Program-made: the position numbers and the translations under genes | Assembly (NCBI GenBank): GCA_947037995.1 | Contig: CAMQUV010000071.1 | Span: forward strand, 1-6,349 | From: an uncultured Rikenellaceae bacterium | Lineage (GTDB): Bacteria > Bacteroidota > Bacteroidia > Bacteroidales > Rikenellaceae | Length of the DNA: 6,349 nt | Direction of reading: 5' to 3' | In this document: positions 1 to 3,989 of the stretch, in pieces | Numbering within the stretch: the first letter of the stretch is position 1 | Layout of the letters: each line of letters opens with the position of its first letter | Notes under the pieces: generated by a model | What the model saw: only the letters and a program-made list of their open reading frames with translations | What the model was told of the DNA's origin: nothing | The model's database searches: none

Positions 1-70
1 TACTGATAGGCTCGCGCCTTTCCATATTACTAACGTTTAGGTTTACTGTTTGGTTAGAGTCAAAGCCTGT

Positions 71-131
71 GGAGGTTCTCGTACCAGTAAGCGAGCCTCC
101 GCAAGGGGGGGGACTCGAGTGCCGTTGGCAC
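71..131. other. Two adjacent GC-rich hairpins, possible structured RNA
   Basis: The first hairpin pairs GGAGG (71-75) with CCTCC (96-100), then after a two-base bulge CTCG (78-81) with CGAG (92-95), leaving a 10-nt loop. The second pairs GTGCC (119-123) with GGCAC (127-131) around a GTT triloop. A G8 run lies between them. Stable GC-rich pairing in a noncoding stretch of a fairly AT-rich genome often marks a structured RNA, but neither strand shows a clear promoter or a U-tract terminator beside it. It matches no tmRNA, RNase P, SRP or riboswitch core that I know. Strand is undetermined. Confidence 0.3.
105..112. repeat. G8 homopolymer run (C8 on the minus strand)
   Basis: Eight consecutive G lie at 105-112, the longest G or C run in the window. 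Runs of this kind are prone to slipped-strand length change and serve as phase-variation switches in some genes and promoters. Here no reading frame with a recognisable product crosses it, so a switching role is only a possibility. Confidence 0.6.
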
Positions 132-254
132 CTTTGGCTCGCTGGCTGAAAGGCTGCTATTTGTTTGTGTAGGGGTGTGGTTTGTTTTGCACTTGTTGGT
201 TTGGATTCAGAGCCCGTATTTTGTTTATGTTCTGAATTCGAAGGCCTGTTGGGG

Positions 255-269
255 TGTTCTATTAGAACA
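255..269. repeat. 6-bp dyad, TGTTCT-ATT-AGAACA
   Basis: This is a perfect inverted repeat with 6-base arms (255-260 and 264-269) and a 3-base centre. The short spacing fits a site for a dimeric DNA-binding protein better than an RNA hairpin, since the loop would have only three bases. No promoter or gene start beside it can be shown, so operator function is not established. Confidence 0.3.
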
Positions 270-330
270 TCTGCTGATGGGGGAGGGCGCTGGCTTCCAG
301 GTTCCGCCTATGCCACTGCAAATTACAACT

Positions 331-358
331 GCTATTGAGCAAAAACTTGCTATAGCAA
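331..358 (-). terminator. Weak hairpin just downstream of truA
   Basis: Reading the minus strand out of truA, a TTTTTT run is followed by the perfect palindrome TTGCTATAGCAA (358 to 347) and then GTTTTT. A longer alternative pairs 331-335 with 352-356 and 338-342 with 347-351 around a four-base loop. The stems are short and AT-rich, so this is at best a weak intrinsic terminator for truA transcription. Confidence 0.25.
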
Positions 359-370
359 AAAATAGACTAA

Positions 371-1114
371 TTAATACTTTACACCTGTAAGAAACAACCC
401 TTGCGCAGGCGCTTGAGCCGAGGCTTTTTGGCGGTCTTGTGCGGCCAATATATTTTCAAAATGTGCGGCAGTAAACCTTCCACGACCCACATTAACAAGC
501 GTTCCTACAATTCCTCGTACCATTCCACGAAGAAACCTATCAGAACGAATAGTTATAACAAGCATCGGGTTGTCGTTAAAGCCTGTCGCGTGCTCAATGC
601 TACAATGAGTTACGTGACAAATATTAGTTTTTGTCTGAGAGTGTAACTTTGCAAATGAGGTGAAATCGCTGTATTTGAGCAAATATTGAGCCGCCTCACG
701 CATCGCATCAATATTGAGTTTAGTGATAATCTGCCAACTTGCATCACGGCAAAAAGGGTCGCGTGAGAGTGCTATATAATACTTGTATTCGCGCTCCATC
801 GCATCAAAACGAGCGTGCAGATTTGTCGCGTATATACGTGAGGCCACAATGTCTTGGTTTAGAACGCAATTAAGGTGATATACAAAATTAGTATCAAAGT
901 ATTCCGCAGGTTTTTCGCTGTCAAAATGTGCCACAGCAAATCGCGCGTGCACACCCGTGTCAGTACGCCCACAACCCATAATAGGAGTAGGAACTCGTAG
1001 GATTTCAGCGAGAGATTCCTCGATGTTTTGCTGTACAGATGGGCTGCCAATTTGTCGCTGCCAACCACTGTAAGCAGTGCCGCGATATGATAATTCTATA
1101 AAATAACGATTCAT
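371..1114 (-). CDS. truA: tRNA pseudouridine(38-40) synthase TruA
   Basis: This cytoplasmic enzyme isomerises uridines at positions 38, 39 and 40 in the anticodon stem-loop of many tRNAs to pseudouridine. The 247-residue protein has the usual TruA length. It begins with the typical MNRYFIELSYRGT-YSGWQRQ opening, and the catalytic aspartate is D52 in the GCGRTDTGVHA motif. The REYKYYI strand, the FLRGMVRGIVGTL segment and the C-terminal AQAPAQGLFLTGVKY end are also typical of the family. I chose the ATG at 1112-1114. A longer frame opens at 1153 but adds 13 residues (MFKYCEKRLNLSI) before the point where TruA proteins normally start, and a promoter-like element lies across that extension. The gene is divergent from the nucleotidase-like gene and has no co-directional neighbour close by in the window. 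Family assignment is very secure. Confidence 0.97.
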   Translation of the reverse strand: MNRYFIELSYRGTAYSGWQRQIGSPSVQQNIEESLAEILRVPTPIMGCGRTDTGVHARFAVAHFDSEKPAEYFDTNFVYHLNCVLNQDIVASRIYATNLHARFDAMEREYKYYIALSRDPFCRDASWQIITKLNIDAMREAAQYLLKYSDFTSFAKLHSQTKTNICHVTHCSIEHATGFNDNPMLVITIRSDRFLRGMVRGIVGTLVNVGRGRFTAAHFENILAAQDRQKASAQAPAQGLFLTGVKY

Positions 1115-1120
1115 AATCGA

Positions 1121-1154
1121 CAAATTTAACCTTTTTTCACAATATTTAAACAAA
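1121..1154 (-). promoter_or_regulatory. Probable promoter of truA
   Basis: On the minus strand TTTG (1154 to 1151) is followed after 22 nt by TAAATTTG (1128 to 1121). This matches the Bacteroidota -33 TTTG and -7 TAnnTTTG elements, although the spacer is slightly longer than the usual 19-21. The -7 box ends only six bases before the truA ATG, so transcription would begin at or almost at the start codon, giving a leaderless or nearly leaderless message. Confidence 0.5.
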
Positions 1155-1164
1155 AAAATCGTTC

Positions 1165-1184
1165 TAATGTATAAAAATACATTA
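1165..1184. repeat. Perfect 8-bp inverted repeat between truA and the nucleotidase-like gene
   Basis: TAATGTAT (1165-1172) and ATACATTA (1177-1184) are exact reverse complements around AAAA. The repeat ends 11 bases before the ATG of the plus-strand gene and lies just upstream of the truA -33 element. It could be an operator for a dimeric regulator of either gene, or a weak hairpin in the leader of the plus-strand gene. The AT-rich arms favour a protein site over a stable RNA stem. No plus-strand promoter of the phylum type is visible in this gap. Confidence 0.4.
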
Positions 1185-1195
1185 ACCCACTTACT

Positions 1196-2347
1196 ATGAA
1201 ACGCCTTTTTATCACTCTAGCACTCACCTTCCTGTCGCTCTCAGCACTCGCACAACAACAAAGACTTATCGTTTTTGGAGGCTCGCCGTGGTTTAACTTC
1301 GACCCCCTGAGCTCCTATTTCACAAAAGGCTCACTCGTTCAAACTGCTGGATATATCGAGGCCTGGAGACAAGAACTTGACCCCGAAAATGTGTTCGTTA
1401 GCCATACCCCATCAGTTCTCAAAACATTGCCTAACGGTTATAGTAGCTATAATGCTGCTAACCCCAAATTGCTCGATTCAATATATAAATACCTCCGAGT
1501 TACACAGCTCGATACCACCAAATTCAAATTCCCAACGCAAATTATGGATACCCTCAAAGGTGAATATATACTCGTCGTTGACCGATTTGACTTTCTCGGA
1601 GATGTCACTTTTCAACACAAAGTTTTCTCCATAAAAGATTTTCCAAACTCAAGAAAATATCTCGAAAACTTTGACCGACAACAACAAGAACTGAAACGAT
1701 TCTTTGCCACCCCCATCATTAACCTCCCGCAAGACTACACAACTAGAGAATCGTACTTTGGACCTTCGCCAATCACGAACCTTATGCACGCGTTTCAATT
1801 AGATAAATCTAATGCCGAAATTTCAATCTACGCCCCGTCACTCGAAGACTTTACGTGGAAAAAAGGTGACCTATACCTCAAAAATATACACACATTCATA
1901 CGGTTCGATAACGAACTCACAGTAGTTAAAACAACAGGCGAAATCCTACTCCAATTCCTCGAAGAAACCTACTGGGAAAGATACTATACTGTTAAAAAAC
2001 CGTCGGACGACCTCGTTAAACTTCGCACTCCATACTTCTTTCACGACTCAGCCGCCGGGGAAATCTCATACGAAGTAAACCTCAGCAAATCACGTGATAA
2101 ACGTATCGAAAATCATAATATTATTCCCTCGAAAACCTACTCAATCGCTATCAACTCCTTTCGTGCCAAATGGTTTACCCAAAAAGGTGCCTCAGCCGAA
2201 AATATAGCAGATTACAGAACACTATTCGTAAACTGGATAACACAAGAAAATAGACTGCAAAACATTCCTAACGTTGAACACTGGAGCCTCAAACCGCAAC
2301 TCTGGGTAGAACAAATCAAAAAAAGAGAGATAGAAAACCTCTTTTAA
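1196..2347 (+). CDS. Exported 5'-nucleotidase-like protein with a degenerate catalytic domain
   Basis: The 383-residue protein starts with a signal peptide (residues 1-19, cleavage expected after LSALA), so it is exported, probably to the periplasm. Residues about 185-383 resemble the C-terminal substrate-binding domain of Bacteroidales 5'-nucleotidase/2',3'-cyclic phosphodiesterase proteins (UshA/CpdB relatives): YFGPSPITNL (187-196), ISIYAP (209-214), RFDNELTVVKTTGEIL (236-251), DSAAGEISYEV (284-294). Active relatives are roughly 500-600 residues and begin with a metallophosphatase domain. Here that part is only about 165 residues. Residues 25-37 (IVFGGSPWFNFDP) stand where the D-x-H metal motif is expected and residues 65-79 (NVFVSHTPSVLKTLP) where the GD motif is expected, with metal-binding aspartates and histidine replaced. 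GNHE and GHxH motifs are absent. The frame is intact, so a preserved pseudoenzyme or binding protein is inferred, not an active nucleotidase. There is no clear ribosome binding site. Start chosen from the signal peptide. Confidence 0.8.
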   Translation: MKRLFITLALTFLSLSALAQQQRLIVFGGSPWFNFDPLSSYFTKGSLVQTAGYIEAWRQELDPENVFVSHTPSVLKTLPNGYSSYNAANPKLLDSIYKYLRVTQLDTTKFKFPTQIMDTLKGEYILVVDRFDFLGDVTFQHKVFSIKDFPNSRKYLENFDRQQQELKRFFATPIINLPQDYTTRESYFGPSPITNLMHAFQLDKSNAEISIYAPSLEDFTWKKGDLYLKNIHTFIRFDNELTVVKTTGEILLQFLEETYWERYYTVKKPSDDLVKLRTPYFFHDSAAGEISYEVNLSKSRDKRIENHNIIPSKTYSIAINSFRAKWFTQKGASAENIADYRTLFVNWITQENRLQNIPNVEHWSLKPQLWVEQIKKREIENLF

Positions 2348-2369
2348 ATACAAACTCTACCACAATAAA

Positions 2370-2401
2370 TTTGCATAAGGTCTTTTCTTTTTCTAACTTT
2401 G
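2370..2401 (+). promoter_or_regulatory. Bacteroidota-type promoter for greA
   Basis: TTTG (2370-2373), a 20-nt spacer and TAACTTTG (2394-2401) match the Bacteroidota primary sigma consensus TTTG-N19-21-TAnnTTTG exactly at every fixed position. Transcription should start near 2406-2408. This gives greA its own promoter, beginning only 22 bases after the stop codon of the upstream gene, with a leader of about 140 nt. Confidence 0.8.
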
Positions 2402-2406
2402 CACCA

Positions 2407-2546
2407 ATACACCACGCAACATAAGCCTCTAGTGTACCCCTTATTATGAGATTCCTTGCTCTTTGGTTCAATTAACCGCGAACAGGGGCTCTTGTTTTAT
2501 CCCAATTTCTTAACGTAACCAAACACCCCAAAAAAAATATACTACA
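2407..2546 (+). promoter_or_regulatory. Long 5' leader of greA with possible hairpin and mini-ORF
   Basis: The leader from the predicted start near 2407 to the greA ATG is about 140 nt. AGCCTCT (2424-2430) can pair with AGGGGCT (2484-2490) over seven pairs including one G-U, and the 3' arm runs into CTTGTTTTAT, which resembles an attenuator-type terminator. Inside the loop CCCCT (2437-2441) can instead pair with AGGGG (2484-2488), so two structures compete for one arm. A nine-codon frame, MRFLALWFN (ATG 2446, stop ending 2475), lies within it. Regulation by this leader is inference; only the pairing and spacing are seen. Confidence 0.35.
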
Positions 2547-3017
2547 ATGAGCACATACCACCATATAACACAAGAAGGACTAGACAAACTACTCGAAGAA
2601 CTTGCGCAACTTAGAGCACAAAGACCCATTATAACTGGGCAAATTGCCGAAGCACGTGACAAAGGTGACCTATCCGAAAATGCCGAATATGATGCCGCTA
2701 AAGAAGCGCAAGGACTACTCGAAATGAGAATCGCTAAACTTGATGCCTCTATTACCGCCTCTCGTGTCATTGACCCGTCAACTATCGGTACGAAAAAAGT
2801 GCAAATACTTAATAAAGTAACCCTGCTCAACCATAACACACAAAAAGAAATGCAATATACACTCGTCTCTGAAAATGAAGCGAATGTTAGAGAAGGGAAA
2901 ATCTCAGTCGAAACCCCTATCGCTAAAGCACTCCTCGGACACAAAAAAGGTGCCGTAGTTAATGTCACAATTCCAGCAGGCGAACTAAAACTAGAAATAC
3001 TAGATATATCTATCTAA
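2547..3017 (+). CDS. greA: Transcript cleavage factor GreA
   Basis: GreA enters the secondary channel of RNA polymerase and stimulates cleavage of backtracked transcripts, rescuing stalled elongation complexes. The 156-residue protein is within two residues of the E. coli length. The N-terminal coiled coil (about 1-75) carries the tip motif ARDKGDLSENAEYDAA, with acidic residues D41 and E44 at the positions that coordinate the catalytic metal in E. coli GreA. The C-terminal FKBP-like domain (about 80-156) shows SENEANVREGKISVETPIAKALLGHKKGAVV. The phylum-type promoter at 2370-2401 probably drives it. The ATG has only an A-rich stretch and no Shine-Dalgarno before it, as is usual in this phylum. 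Its last 8 bp overlap the end of the convergent glycosyltransferase gene. Antisense frames over it are shadows. Confidence 0.97.
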   Translation: MSTYHHITQEGLDKLLEELAQLRAQRPIITGQIAEARDKGDLSENAEYDAAKEAQGLLEMRIAKLDASITASRVIDPSTIGTKKVQILNKVTLLNHNTQKEMQYTLVSENEANVREGKISVETPIAKALLGHKKGAVVNVTIPAGELKLEILDISI

Positions 3018-3963
3018 AAAAGGAACGGAGCTTGCCGCGACGCAATAACAAAAAGTCGAGCGCACCGTGCAAATGTGCACCTGCTGCTGCGAATCCACCA
3101 CCACTTACGCCTCTACCACTGAATATACATAGAAATATACTCTTCGGTAATGACACCCACAACTGTAACAATATCGCCACCAATCGTACGCCGCCGCGCA
3201 AATTATTGCTCGCCAGATATAACCGATTGCGACTGTTGTAATATATCTTAGAATATGAGTCGCGAGATGTTACCAAACTTCCCGTATGGTAAACCGTAGC
3301 AAATGGATAATACCATATATCGTAACCCTTACGCGTGAACTGTAACGACCAATCTAACTCCTCGCAGTATAAAAAATAGTCCTCACGCATCAATCCCACA
3401 GCCTCTAAAGCCGCACGACGAACCATCATCGCTGCCCCGTGAGCAAATGGTGTTAACCGAGATTCGTCAACCAAAGATGAACTAACCCTGCCGTGAAATG
3501 GAGACTCTATTCGATACAAATACCTGTCGCGCAAGAGATAACCCCCATACTGTACCAAATTTGGAGCTGCCGAATAGACAATCTTTGGAGATAATACACT
3601 CACACTATTCAACTCCATAAAATCAATAATATCATCAAATATTGACCCTCGCAACTCTGTGTCATTGTTCAATAACATAACATATTCACCCCCTGAAACG
3701 CGAATGCCGACGTTATTGCCACCCGCAAATCCTAAATTATTGTCATTGTATAAAACCCTCACAACACCCTCATTACTAGCGTAAACTGAGCTCAGCTCCT
3801 TCAACAAACCTATATCCTCAGGCTCCGATTTATTATCCACTACTATAATTTCGTAATCATCGCGTAACCTCGAACTGCCCTCCAACGCACCAACAACAGA
3901 AGCTATCATATTAAAGGTCGCTGCTGCTGCATTGTAATTAACCGTTATTATTGATAGCTTCAT
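3010..3963 (-). CDS. Family 2 glycosyltransferase (WbbL-like)
   Basis: This 317-residue protein is a GT-A fold, family 2 glycosyltransferase of the rhamnosyltransferase/WbbL type (COG1216 in character), which transfers a sugar from a nucleotide donor during surface polysaccharide or glycan assembly on the cytoplasmic face of the membrane. Visible motifs are KLSIITVNYN (2-11), VVDN with D43, NNLGFAGGNNVGI (75-87), the metal-binding NND (99-101), HGAAMMVRR (175-183), the EELDW motif with E202 and D204 near the expected catalytic base, and YHTGS (225-229). A hydrophobic stretch at about 259-281 may anchor it to the membrane, and the C-terminus is basic. Donor and acceptor cannot be told from sequence. 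It starts 26 nt after pheT on the same strand and may be cotranscribed, but its strand composition differs sharply from pheT. No other glycan gene is in the window. Confidence 0.92.
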   Translation of the reverse strand: MKLSIITVNYNAAAATFNMIASVVGALEGSSRLRDDYEIIVVDNKSEPEDIGLLKELSSVYASNEGVVRVLYNDNNLGFAGGNNVGIRVSGGEYVMLLNNDTELRGSIFDDIIDFMELNSVSVLSPKIVYSAAPNLVQYGGYLLRDRYLYRIESPFHGRVSSSLVDESRLTPFAHGAAMMVRRAALEAVGLMREDYFLYCEELDWSLQFTRKGYDIWYYPFATVYHTGSLVTSRDSYSKIYYNSRNRLYLASNNLRGGVRLVAILLQLWVSLPKSIFLCIFSGRGVSGGGFAAAGAHLHGALDFLLLRRGKLRSFFR

Positions 3964-3989
3964 TATTAATTTGATTCGTAAAGTTGTTA

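Larger units (their letters stand above)
8..143. repeat. Three alternating copies of GGCTCGC
   Basis: AGGCTCGC at 8-15 is the exact reverse complement of GCGAGCCT at 91-98. AGCGAGCC at 90-97 is in turn the exact reverse complement of GGCTCGCT at 136-143. The middle copy can therefore pair with either the left or the right copy, but not both. The right copy begins an 8-base periodic series in which GGCT recurs at 136, 144 and 152. The matches are exact; whether they matter functionally is unknown. Confidence 0.5.
1..370. other. Gene-poor, GC-rich structured region at the left edge
   Basis: No gene is convincing here. The part from 61 to 160 is visibly richer in G and C than the rest of the window, and the plus strand of the whole stretch has more G than C (72 G against 45 C in four sampled 60-base rows). 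It contains a G8 run, two GC-rich hairpins, three copies of GGCTCGC in alternating orientation, a 6-bp dyad at 255-269 and a 12-bp palindrome at 347-358. Three reading frames are open for part of it: a plus frame from 91 to 390, a plus frame entering from the left edge to 150, and a minus frame from about 157 to 1 whose only ATG is at 25. None has a family signature that I recognise, and the plus frame ending at 390 overlaps the end of truA. A remnant of a mobile or phase-variable locus, or a structured RNA, are both possible. Confidence 0.5.

Noticed and set aside
1..25. Start of a minus-strand gene leaving the left edge (MERREPIS)
   Set aside because: Only eight codons are visible and the promoter match upstream is poor, so it cannot be supported as a feature.
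1115..1153. Longer truA start adding 13 residues
   Set aside because: TruA proteins begin at the later methionine, and the added stretch overlaps a promoter-like element.
2462..2490. tRNA-like T arm in the greA leader (GGTTCAATTAACC)
   Set aside because: The stem is four pairs around a five-base loop, not the five-pair, seven-base form, and no acceptor or anticodon arm can be built around it.
2510..2968. Minus-strand open frame of 152 residues
   Set aside because: It is antisense to greA and rich in serine and cysteine, typical of a shadow frame.
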